Positions 8,303 through 15,943 of a stretch of DNA of 64,000 nucleotides are shown here, piece after piece. Position numbers and translations under genes: made by a program. The notes under the pieces are model-generated. The model did no database searches and was not told where the DNA came from. It worked only from the letters and a program-made list of their open reading frames with translations. The number at the start of each line of letters is the position of its first letter. Position 1 is the stretch's first letter. Origin of the DNA: Dehalococcoidia bacterium. Its GTDB lineage: Bacteria > Chloroflexota > Dehalococcoidia > Bin125. The stretch is taken from contig JAJDTU010000013.1 of NCBI GenBank assembly GCA_022826965.1, positions 186,001 through 250,000 on the forward strand, given 5' to 3'.

Positions 8303-9655
8303 TCAACTGACGAGAGTATCGGGCGCGTGATCGGGAGCCCGATAACGGCTGATCGAGCGCCACAGCAGACCGATCAGCAGAGTCGCGGCCAGGCCAATCA
8401 CGCCACCCAGGAAGTACGTGTTGTCGACCCCGATCTCATCGCCCCAGAACCCCACCCAGATGATCCCCAGGTTGTTCGCCGTCTGCGCCATCAGCACCAT
8501 CACCGAGAAGGCGCGTCCGCGCATTTCGTCGGGCGTGGTCAGATGGACCGTCACCTGACGCACGGCCACCGTCACGGCGTCGGCCGCCCCCAGCATCGCG
8601 ATCACGATCATCCCCACCCAGAGCCAGGGCGCCGCGCCCAGCGCAAACAGCAGCGCCGCGTAGAACGCCGACGCCGCCAGCACCATGATCCCCTTGGCTC
8701 GGTAATTGACCAGGAACAGGGCCAGCAGCATCCCGCAGGCCGAGCCCACCGCGTTGACCGTGCCCAGCGCACCCGCCGCGCCCACCCCCGCCATGAAAAG
8801 CCCGGTCGCCAGCAGCGGCAGGATCTCGCGGTAGTAGGAGATCACCGTGATCCCCCAGTCGAGGATGAACAGGCCGGGCAGGATCGGGTGACGCACGACG
8901 TAGCGCGTCCCCTCAATCACCATCCTCAACGTCGACTGCCGCTCCGACACCGCCCGCGCCGATGTCTTGATCAACGCCGGCATGATCGCCGAGACCAGCG
9001 CGAACCCGGCCGCAACCCAGAGCATGCCGATCGCGTCGAGTCCCACGGCCAGGGCAGTGACGATCAGTCCGCCGAGGATCCAACCCGTCATTTGCGTGCT
9101 GGTATCGAGGGTCACGGCGGCGCTGAGGTAGCGCGGCGGAACGACGCGCGGAGTGATCGTGGCGCGCGCCGGGGCGACGAATGTGGCTAGCCCTCCGAGC
9201 GCGCCGAGCGCCACCCAGGCCATCCAGAACTCGAGCAGATCCAGCGTCGCCGCGGTCGCCACAGCGACCAGGATCGCGAGGACGGCCGCATTGGCCGCCG
9301 CCATGAGCCAACGCCGGTCGAAGCGGTCAGCCAGAACGCCGCCGTAGAGCACGCCGAACGCCTGGACCGGCAACTGGACGGCGCCGATGATCGCCACCTC
9401 CGTGAATGACTCGCCGCCGGTCTGGTCGACGAACCACTGCGGAATCGCGACGAAGCGAATCATCTGCGAGATGATCATGCAGAGCGCGGCCAGCCAGAGC
9501 ACGCGGTAGTCGCGAATCCGGAACAGGCTGCGCAGCGGCGGCCGGGCAAACGCGGGCCGCTGACTCACGAACCGGGCCGCTTCGACACTGCGTCGGGCAT
9601 ACTGTTCGGCGAACGGGAAATCAGTCGGGGCATATCTGCCGAGGGTATCGCCCAC
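8303..9655 (-). CDS. MFS transporter, exporter-like
   Basis: 450 residues in the frame opening at a GTG at 9655. A soluble stretch of about 45 residues precedes the first membrane helix (LWLAALCMIISQMIRFVAIP), and about a dozen hydrophobic segments follow. The cytoplasmic loop GGVLADRFDRRWLM is the MFS motif A after helix 2. The layout resembles EntS/MFS_3 type exporters. Because only 23 bases separate this start from the divergent luciferase-like gene, a later GTG at 9568 is a possible true start. No neighbour identifies the cargo. Confidence 0.85.
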   Translation of the reverse strand: MGDTLGRYAPTDFPFAEQYARRSVEAARFVSQRPAFARPPLRSLFRIRDYRVLWLAALCMIISQMIRFVAIPQWFVDQTGGESFTEVAIIGAVQLPVQAFGVLYGGVLADRFDRRWLMAAANAAVLAILVAVATAATLDLLEFWMAWVALGALGGLATFVAPARATITPRVVPPRYLSAAVTLDTSTQMTGWILGGLIVTALAVGLDAIGMLWVAAGFALVSAIMPALIKTSARAVSERQSTLRMVIEGTRYVVRHPILPGLFILDWGITVISYYREILPLLATGLFMAGVGAAGALGTVNAVGSACGMLLALFLVNYRAKGIMVLAASAFYAALLFALGAAPWLWVGMIVIAMLGAADAVTVAVRQVTVHLTTPDEMRGRAFSVMVLMAQTANNLGIIWVGFWGDEIGVDNTYFLGGVIGLAATLLIGLLWRSISRYRAPDHAPDTLVS

Positions 9656-9678
9656 GGTGGAACCGGAAGGAGCATCCC

Positions 9679-10563
9679 ATGAAGGTCGGCATCTACCTGC
9701 CGCAGGTCGGCGGCGTGGCCAGCCCGGAGAACGTCAAGCGAGTGGCGATGGCGGTCGAAGCGAACGGCTACGACTCGCTCTGGACCTTCGACCACGTCGT
9801 CCTGCGACCCGACCAGGGTTCCGACTACCCCTACTCCGAGGACGGCCGATTCCTGATCCCGGCCGAAACCGCGTTCCTTGAGCCGCTCACGCTGATGACC
9901 TTCGCCGCGGCCGTGACCGAGCGGGTCGAACTGGGCACCGCCGTGCTGGTCGCGCCGATGCGCGCGCCCGTACTGCACGCCAAGCTGATGGCCACACTCG
10001 ACCACCTCGCCGGCGGTCGACTAATCCTCGGCGCCGGCGTCGGCTGGTGGAAGGAGGAGTTCGAGGCGCTCTCGATGCCGTTCGACCGCCGCGGCGCGCG
10101 GATGGACGAATACCTCCAGGTCCTGCGTGATCTCTGGGAGAATGAGATCGGCACGTTCGAAGGCGAGTTCTACAACGCCAAGGGCTGGTACAGCCGGCCG
10201 CAGCCGCCGCGTCGAGTCCCCATCCTGTTGGGCGGCAACAACGCCCGCCAGCTCCGTCGCGCCGGCCGCTTCGCCGACGGCTATCTCGCCAATCCCGCGA
10301 TGCTCGACACGCTGGAAGAGGATTGGGCCCTGGTCAAATCGACCGCCGAATCGCACGGACGTGACCCGTCTCAGTTCACGCTCGCGATCAACCGGATCAC
10401 GGTCCTCGCCGAGGACACGATTGACGAAGCCGCCGAGACCCTCAATGAAATGAAGTCAAGAGGCTTCGACCACGCGATCGCCAACCTGCATCCGGCGGCG
10501 GACGCCGAGGCCGTCCTGGCCGAGTTCGCCGGCAAACACCTGCAAGGCCTGCAGAGCGGATAG
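9679..10563 (+). CDS. LLM-class flavin/F420-dependent oxidoreductase
   Basis: 294 residues. The sequence opens MKVGIYLPQVGG and continues with the luciferase-like TIM barrel: SLWTFDHVV, RVELGTAVLVAPMR, LDHLAGGRLILGAGVGWWKEEF and VPILLGGNN. The GVGWWKEEF block is typical of the F420-dependent TIGR03619-like branch. Members oxidise or reduce small organic substrates with FMNH2 or F420. A Shine-Dalgarno GGAAGGAG precedes the ATG. It is monocistronic in appearance and is followed directly by the repeat array of the second fic gene. Confidence 0.88.
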   Translation: MKVGIYLPQVGGVASPENVKRVAMAVEANGYDSLWTFDHVVLRPDQGSDYPYSEDGRFLIPAETAFLEPLTLMTFAAAVTERVELGTAVLVAPMRAPVLHAKLMATLDHLAGGRLILGAGVGWWKEEFEALSMPFDRRGARMDEYLQVLRDLWENEIGTFEGEFYNAKGWYSRPQPPRRVPILLGGNNARQLRRAGRFADGYLANPAMLDTLEEDWALVKSTAESHGRDPSQFTLAINRITVLAEDTIDEAAETLNEMKSRGFDHAIANLHPAADAEAVLAEFAGKHLQGLQSG

Positions 10564-10575
10564 GAAGCCGCTTCA

Positions 10576-10800
10576 TATTCCGCTTTCGCCGGAACACAGA
10601 AATAACGCGCTTCCCTATTCCAACTTTCGGGATAACTGACTCGGTTATTCTGCTTTCGATGGAAAATCACAATAACCTCGATCACTATTCCAACTTCGAG
10701 AACAGTACTCCATGCTATTCTGACTTCACCATGAACTCCAAATAACTTAACCAGCTATTCCAACTTCGAGAACAGGAGCGACCGCTATTCCAACCTCGCT
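10576..10800. repeat. Seven operator-like direct repeats with strict 40/30-bp alternation upstream of fic
   Basis: The core TATTC begins at 10576, 10616, 10646, 10686, 10716, 10756 and 10786, so steps are 40, 30, 40, 30, 40 and 30 bases, a 70-bp composite unit repeated about 3.5 times. The best-kept copies read CTATTCCAACTTCGAGAACA (10685 and 10755). The copy at 10615 is nearly palindromic (TATTCC-N7-GGGATA), suggesting an ancestral TATTCC-N7-GGAATA operator. The copies at 10576, 10646 and 10716 are followed by AATAAC about 25 bases on. No gene fits in 10564-10862; the array fills it up to about 75 bases before the fic start. Confidence 0.75.
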
Positions 10801-10874
10801 GCTCAACCCAAACCAACGGCGATCTTCCTCTACACGGACCGACAACGATTAAGCGCAGCCTCGTGAAGCGAGCA

Positions 10875-12029
10875 ATGACCGGCCGCTACGAGACGACCTT
10901 CTTCGCCGAGGAACAGGTGCGGGCCTTCGTCCCGGCGCCCATGCCGCCGACGCCGCCGATCGACTTCTCCAACCTGCATCGACCGCTCGAACAGGCGACC
11001 ATGGCCCTCGGTTCGCTGAATGCCGTGACCCGCCACCTGCCCGACCCCGACCTCTTCATCTACTCCTACGTTCGGCGCGAAGCGCAGCTCTCGTCCGAGA
11101 TCGAGGGTACCCAGTCGTCCCTCTCCGACCTGTTGGCGTTCGAACTCGGCAACAGACCTGCAGCGTTGGTCGACGACGTCACCGAAGTGTCCAACTACGT
11201 CGCTGCGCTCAGCCACGGACTGCAGCGCATGCGCGACGACGACTTCCCCCTGAGCAATCGATTGCTCCGCGAACTGCACCGCCTGTTGCTGCAAAGCGGA
11301 CGCGGCTCTGAGAAACAGCCGGGAGAGTTCCGCCGCTCGCAGAACTGGATCGGCGGCCGCCGCCCCGGTGTCGCGCTCTACGTCCCACCACCGCACGACC
11401 AGGTCGAGCCGTGCATGGGCGAGCTGGAGCGCTTCATTCACGCCACCGATGACGGCTTGCCGTCTTTGATTCGCGCCGGCCTCGCGCACGCCCAGTTTGA
11501 GTCGATCCATCCCTTCCTCGACGGCAACGGGCGGGTCGGCCGGATGCTCATCGCGTTCATCCTCGTCCAGTCCGGAGCGTTGCGCGAACCGATCCTCTAT
11601 CTCAGCCTCTATCTCAAGCAGTTCCGCTCGACCTACTACGACCTGCTCAATCAGCTGCGCGACGACGGCGATTGGGAAGCCTGGCTGCAGTTCTTCCTCG
11701 AAGGCGTGCGCCTGACCGCCCATCACGGCGTCGAAACGGCGCAACGGTTGACCGGCTTGTTCGAGGCTGACCGGCAACTGATTGCGGTCTCCGGACGCCG
11801 GGCCAACTCCGCGATTCGAGCGCATCATGAGTTCATGCAGCGTCCGCTACTGACGATCTCCGCCGTTCGAGACGGAACCAAGCTCTCATTTTCTGCTGCC
11901 GACGCCGCGGTTCAGCACCTAGAGGGTCTGGGCATCGTCGAAGAGATCACTGGTCGCCGGCGAGATCGGCGCTATGTCTACTCGGACTATCTCAACACCC
12001 TCAACGAGGAGCTCAATCCCTTCTCCTAG
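10875..12029 (+). CDS. Fic-family protein with N-terminal Fic_N and C-terminal winged helix
   Basis: 384 residues from the ATG at 10875, chosen because family members usually begin with a short M-x-x-RY; a GTG at 10863 in frame would add four residues. The inhibitory motif SSEIEG is at 73-78 and the catalytic HPFLDGNGR at 212-220. The C-terminal 90 residues (PLLTISAVRDGTKLSFSAAD, then EEITGRRRDRRYVY) form a winged helix. It probably transfers AMP to a protein target and may bind the upstream repeat array. It differs clearly from the Fic protein at 2193-3530, so the two are not a recent duplication. No antitoxin gene is adjacent; inhibition is probably intramolecular. Confidence 0.9.
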   Translation: MTGRYETTFFAEEQVRAFVPAPMPPTPPIDFSNLHRPLEQATMALGSLNAVTRHLPDPDLFIYSYVRREAQLSSEIEGTQSSLSDLLAFELGNRPAALVDDVTEVSNYVAALSHGLQRMRDDDFPLSNRLLRELHRLLLQSGRGSEKQPGEFRRSQNWIGGRRPGVALYVPPPHDQVEPCMGELERFIHATDDGLPSLIRAGLAHAQFESIHPFLDGNGRVGRMLIAFILVQSGALREPILYLSLYLKQFRSTYYDLLNQLRDDGDWEAWLQFFLEGVRLTAHHGVETAQRLTGLFEADRQLIAVSGRRANSAIRAHHEFMQRPLLTISAVRDGTKLSFSAADAAVQHLEGLGIVEEITGRRRDRRYVYSDYLNTLNEELNPFS

Positions 12030-12102
12030 CTCGCGCTTACCAGGCCGCATCGGCGGATAGGCTGGATCGAACTCGTCGCGCAGACACATCCTGGAGGTTC
12101 CG

Positions 12103-12870
12103 ATGGGCGACACCGTCACCTATGAGCGCAGCGGCCGCATCGCCACGATCACCTACAACCGTCCCGAGGCGCTGAACGCGATTAACCACGAACTGCGCTC
12201 CGACCTCAACGCGGCCTGGGAGGAATTCCGCAACGACGACGACGCCTGGGTCGGGATCGTCACCGGAGCGGGCCGCGCCTTCTCCGCCGGCGCCGACCTG
12301 CGCTCGCCCGCGCCGCCTGAGGAACACACCTTCTGGGAGGCTCCCTCGCTGACCTCCCTCGAATCGGGCATGGAGGTCTGGAAACCAACCATCGCGGCCG
12401 TCAACGGCTATGCGCTTGGATTCGGCCTGACCATGGTCGCTGCGTGTGATTTCGTGATCGCCTCCGACAGAGCCCAATTCGGCTTTCCCGAAGTCCAGAT
12501 CGGCGTGCCCACGATCCAGGGCGCGATTCGCATGCCCAAGCGGGTCGCCTGGCACTACGCGATGGAACTGCTCCTGATCGGCGACCGCGTCGACGCTTGG
12601 CGAGCCAAGGAGATGGGTCTCGTCTGGGAGATCGTCCCGCACGACGACCTGATGGAGGCCGCCAACAACCTCGCGCAACGGCTCTGCACGGGCGCGCCGC
12701 TCGCCGTTCGCGCGACCAAGGAAGTCGCCCACCGCGGCCAGGAACTGCCCTTCGTCCAGGCGATCCGCTTCGGTGAGACCATGCGCCGCGTCTCCAGGCA
12801 GACCGCGGACGCCAAGGAGGGTCCGCAGGCCTTCCGCGAGAAGCGTTCGCCGAACTGGGGCGCCCACTGA
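12103..12870 (+). CDS. Enoyl-CoA hydratase/isomerase (crotonase) family protein, atypical active site
   Basis: 255 residues, normal length for a crotonase. The oxyanion-hole segments are present: GAGRAFSAGADLRS and NGYALGFGL, then AACDFVIAS and FGFPEVQIG. In hydratases one catalytic Glu lies in GGG-x-E before the ACD motif; here that position is Thr (GFGLTMVAACD), while the second Glu (FPEV) is kept. It may therefore be an isomerase, CoA thioesterase or C-C lyase rather than a true hydratase. An RBS (CTGGAGGTTCCG) precedes the ATG. The stop shares one base with the downstream amidohydrolase start (TGATG), so the two are coupled. Confidence 0.85.
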   Translation: MGDTVTYERSGRIATITYNRPEALNAINHELRSDLNAAWEEFRNDDDAWVGIVTGAGRAFSAGADLRSPAPPEEHTFWEAPSLTSLESGMEVWKPTIAAVNGYALGFGLTMVAACDFVIASDRAQFGFPEVQIGVPTIQGAIRMPKRVAWHYAMELLLIGDRVDAWRAKEMGLVWEIVPHDDLMEAANNLAQRLCTGAPLAVRATKEVAHRGQELPFVQAIRFGETMRRVSRQTADAKEGPQAFREKRSPNWGAH

Positions 12871-14111
12871 TGGCGGACCCGGAGCGCCGCTTCTACCGAG
12901 CCGCGCGGGTCGCCAACCAGGCGATGGACGGCTGGCTGCCCGACCACGCGGTCGGTGTCGCCAACGGGAAGATCGTCGATGTCCTTCCCTCCGCCGACGC
13001 TCCCGCGCACGAGACCGTTGACCTTGGCGACGTTTCGCTCCTGCCCGGCCTCGTCGAGGGCCACACCCACATCCCCTGTCCGCCCCGGGTAGACGCCTTC
13101 GACATCATTTCGGTGGAACCGAATGAACCGGCCCTGATGCGCGCCGCCCACGCCGTCGGACTCGCGCTGCGCAGCGGGATCACCACGATGCGCGACCTGG
13201 GGTCGAAGAACGAGGTCGTCTTCGCCGTCCGCGACGCGATCGCCTCGGGCGTCATTCCCGGACCGCGACTGCTTGCCGCCGGCGCGCCGATCACCCGCAC
13301 CATGGATCACTGCTGGTTCTGGGGCGGCGAGGCCGACTCGCCCGAGGCGGTGCGCGCCCAGGCGCAAGTGACCGTCGACGACGGCGCGGACGTGCTCAAG
13401 GTGATGGCCTCGGGCGGGAACTTCACGCCAACTTCGAACCCGCGCGACCGTCAGTATCCGCCGGAGACGATCCGCGAGATCGTTGAGGCCGGCAAATCAA
13501 CCGGCATCGAGGTCGCCGCGCACACCCACGCCGCCGAGGGCATTCGCGCCGCCGTCGAAGGCGGCGTCAGGCACCTGATCCACTGCCGCTGGCTGTCCGC
13601 CAATCCGGAAGAGGGGTTCAAGTACGAGCCCGAACTCGCCCAGCGGATCGCCGACGAAGGCATCTGGGTCAATCCGACCATCGGCCTCGGCCTGCTCGCC
13701 GCCGAAGCGCGACAGCGCGGCGACACTGCGCCGCGTCGCAACCCCAATCTGCAAGGACCGTCGCCGCGCCAGCAGGGGCTTGAGATCCTTCGCGACATGC
13801 GCGATCGAGGCGCCCGCTTCACGTCCGGCCTCGACATGGGCATGGCCTACGCCGACTTCAACCGGGCGACGGCCGAGGCCTGGGCCTTTGTCGAGGACAT
13901 CGGGCTCAGCGAGTGGCACGCGCTGCGGATCATGACCTGCGACACCGCCGCTGCCATCGGAGTCGGAGATCAGGTCGGCCGGCTCCAGCCGGGTTTCGGC
14001 GCCGATCTTGCCGCCTTCACAGGCGATCCCGCCGCCAACATCCGCGACCTCGATCAGCCGGTGTTCGTGATGCAGGGCGGCGCTATGGTCGTCGGGGAGC
14101 CCTCACCCTAA
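12870..14111 (+). CDS. Amidohydrolase family protein (imidazolonepropionase/prolidase-like)
   Basis: 413 residues. It has the Amidohydro_1 composite barrel: a short N-terminal beta domain, the metal pair in LPGLVEGHTHIP, a Lys in DVLKVMASGGN for the bridging ligand, then EVAAHTHAAEG and LIHCRW for the later His residues. SGLDMG carries the final Asp and LQPGFGADLAAF closes the fold. Typical substrates are cyclic amides, ureas or carboxy-peptides. It is translationally coupled to the crotonase gene. The final codons (Ser-Pro-stop) lie inside a hairpin repeat element, so the C-terminus was apparently reshaped by it. Confidence 0.87.
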   Translation: MADPERRFYRAARVANQAMDGWLPDHAVGVANGKIVDVLPSADAPAHETVDLGDVSLLPGLVEGHTHIPCPPRVDAFDIISVEPNEPALMRAAHAVGLALRSGITTMRDLGSKNEVVFAVRDAIASGVIPGPRLLAAGAPITRTMDHCWFWGGEADSPEAVRAQAQVTVDDGADVLKVMASGGNFTPTSNPRDRQYPPETIREIVEAGKSTGIEVAAHTHAAEGIRAAVEGGVRHLIHCRWLSANPEEGFKYEPELAQRIADEGIWVNPTIGLGLLAAEARQRGDTAPRRNPNLQGPSPRQQGLEILRDMRDRGARFTSGLDMGMAYADFNRATAEAWAFVEDIGLSEWHALRIMTCDTAAAIGVGDQVGRLQPGFGADLAAFTGDPAANIRDLDQPVFVMQGGAMVVGEPSP

Positions 14112-14190
14112 CCCTCTCCCAGAGGGAGAGGGGCCGAAACTCCCGCTCCCGGTTGCCCCCTCTCCCTGAGGGAGAGGGCTGGGGTGAGGG
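14100..14190. repeat. Family A hairpin repeat pair, inverted, between convergent genes
   Basis: Two copies face each other: CCCTCACCCTAACCCTCTCC from 14100 and its inverse ending GGCTGGGGTGAGGG at 14190. Each holds its own hairpin, CTCTCCC-AGA-GGGAGAG and CTCTCCC-TGA-GGGAGAG. It separates the convergent amidohydrolase and thioredoxin/NHL genes and could terminate transcription in both directions. It fills the gap between them. Confidence 0.75.
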
Positions 14191-14199
14191 CCGGCCGCC

Positions 14200-15705
14200 C
14201 TACAGTTTCAACACGATCTCCCGACTCTGCCGCGAGTCCAGGTCCAGATGCACAATCCGGTGGTTGTTCGTGTCGGCCACCAGCAGTGAGCGGCCGGGAC
14301 CGTTGGTCAGGCCTCCGGGTTCGTCGAGCTGAACCTCGCTGAAGCTGCCCAGCGCGTCGCCGTGGCCGCCGACCAGCGTGTTCACGTTCTCGGTCTTCGG
14401 ATAGACCTGTTTGATCTTGTGGTTGAAGGTGTCGGCGACGTACAACTCATCGCCGACGCGCGCCACATCGAGCGGATGCTGCAGCTTCGCCACCGAGCGG
14501 CCGCCGTCGGCGTCACCGAAGTGGAACAGCCCGCCCTGACCGGTCTTGCCGATGAAGGTCGTCGTCCGACCGTCCGGATCCCAGCTAATCTCTCGCACGC
14601 CGCTCGATTCTGAATCGGCGAAGGCGAGACCGCTCGGACCAGGGGCCAGACCGGAGACCTGAGCCAGCTCCGACTGCATCCGAGGGCCATCGACGATTCC
14701 TTCGCGGCCGGAACCGCCCCAGGGACCGACGTAGGAGGCGTCACCAGCCTGGTCCCCGAGCGGCAGCCGCCAGATCTGGTGGATCCCGGCCATCGCGATG
14801 TACAGGTCGCCGTCGTGCACTGCGACATCCCATGGCGAGCTCAGCGCCGTCCGCGTCGCGGGCTCGCCCGAGGGCATCATTCGCGCCTGCTCGCCCGTGC
14901 CGGCGATCGTCGACACGCTGCCGTCGCTCAGATCGATCCGCCGCAGGGCGTGGTTCTCGTTGTCCGCGACGAACACGTAATCGCCGTAGACTTCGACCCC
15001 CTGCGGCTGATTGAACTGCGCCTCCGACGCTGGCCCATCCTTGAAGCCCGCCTCCGACCCACCGATCACTTGCGACACGTTTCCGTCGACGTCGGCCACG
15101 ATGATCCGGTCGTTGTTGCTGTCCGAGACGACCAGCCGACCCGAGGCGTCATCCCAGGCGACTTTGCCCGGGAACGACAGCGCGCTGTCGCGACCCGTCT
15201 CCCTGACCAGGCCCAGATCCTTGCGCGTCAGCAGCTGCTCGGCCTCGTACTCAGCCAGCCAGCCGTCGATCAGCGGCGAGGCCATCTCCTCGGTCAGTTC
15301 GCCCTCGTGAATGCCGAGCACGTTGCCGCGCGGATCGATGAAGTACAACGTCGGCCAGGCACGCGCGCCGAAGGTCTGCCAGTACTTGAAGTCGGCGTCG
15401 TTGAGCACCGGATGCTCAATCCGCAGCCGCAGGATGGCCTGGCGCAGATTCTCCGTCTCGCGCTCAGTCGGGAATTTGGGCGAGTGGACGGAGACGATCT
15501 GCAGGGTGTCGGCGTAGCGTCGTTCGAGCGTCCGCAACTGCGGAAGGACATGGAGGCAATTGATTCAAGCGTAGGTCCAGAAGTGCAGGATCAAGAGCCG
15601 TCCACGGAAGTCGTCCATCGACATCTCGCGACCGGTGTTGAGCCAGGTCATGCCGTCGGGCACGGCGGGCGCGGGTGTCTTGCCAAATGCGCGTGAAGTG
15701 GTCAT
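14200..15705 (-). CDS. Thioredoxin-fold / NHL beta-propeller selenoprotein (TGA read as Sec47)
   Basis: 501 residues if the in-frame TGA at 15565-15567 is decoded as selenocysteine. From the ATG at 15705 the frame stays open on both sides of this single TGA. The local sequence is FWTYA-U-INCLHVLPQL, while homologues of this thioredoxin-NHL family (NHLRC2-like) read FWTYCCINC there; the TGA falls exactly on the first Cys of the redox CxxC, giving UxxC (U47, C50). A thioredoxin-like domain (1 to about 150) precedes six or so NHL blades (about 160-500) such as VVSDSNNDRIIVADVDG and ADTFNHKIKQV. No signal peptide is seen. The reading from 15537 alone would lack the first strands and the redox motif. 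No sel genes are in the window. A nonsense mutation is the alternative, made less likely by the exact placement. Confidence 0.8.
15532..15567 (-). promoter_or_regulatory. Candidate bacterial SECIS element downstream of in-frame UGA
   Basis: The UGA codon is at 15567-15565. On the coding strand, CCGC-AGTT-GCGG (15543-15532) forms a short stem with its loop 25 nucleotides after the UGA, within the roughly 16-37 range described for bacterial SECIS elements. The second loop base is G, as those elements require. The stem is only four pairs (five if the A-T pair closes), with a possible GT/AC extension across a bulge, so support is moderate. Confidence 0.5.
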
Positions 15706-15772
15706 GCGAATCTCGTTTCGTGTGGTCTCAGGCTAGGGCCTGTTTACCGACCGCCGCCGCGGAGCGCCGGAC

Positions 15773-15893
15773 CCTCACCCTCTCCCTCTCCCAGGGGAGA
15801 CCTGCGCGTAAACCAACCAAAGTCGGCCCCGCGCAGGCGGGGCCGCGCAGCGCCTATCTGGTAGCGTGGCCCCCGCCTGCGCGGGGGCGACTT
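15773..15893. repeat. Family A remnant plus inverted family B hairpin repeats
   Basis: A partial family A copy (CCCTCACCCTCTCCCTCTCC, from 15773) is joined to GCGCGTAAACCAACCAAAGT and a family B hairpin GGCCCCGC-GCAG-GCGGGGCC (15825-15844). An inverse family B copy ends with GGGGGCGACT at 15893, so the two B copies form a near-perfect inverted repeat of about 25 bases. It lies between the selenoprotein gene start and the end of the PQQ dehydrogenase gene. Nothing else is seen in 15706-15943. Confidence 0.7.
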
Positions 15894-15943
15894 CGTGCTG
15901 AAGTTGCGTGCAGTTCTCCAGGGCGAGAGGGAATTGGACGGCG

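Noticed and set aside
7342-9190. Long plus-strand frames (322 and 330 codons) over the cupin, DUF2461 and MFS genes
   Set aside because: They shadow minus-strand genes that have clear family motifs and ribosome-binding sites.
10576-10800. CRISPR array upstream of the second fic gene
   Set aside because: Repeats are short and imperfect, steps alternate 40/30, intervening sequences contain shared motifs and no cas genes are near.
14200-15537. Reading the thioredoxin/NHL gene as starting at 15537, or as a pseudogene broken by a stop
   Set aside because: The frame continues intact for 46 codons upstream of the TGA to an ATG, with the correct thioredoxin sequence on both sides, and the TGA sits on the catalytic Cys. 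Selenocysteine explains this better.
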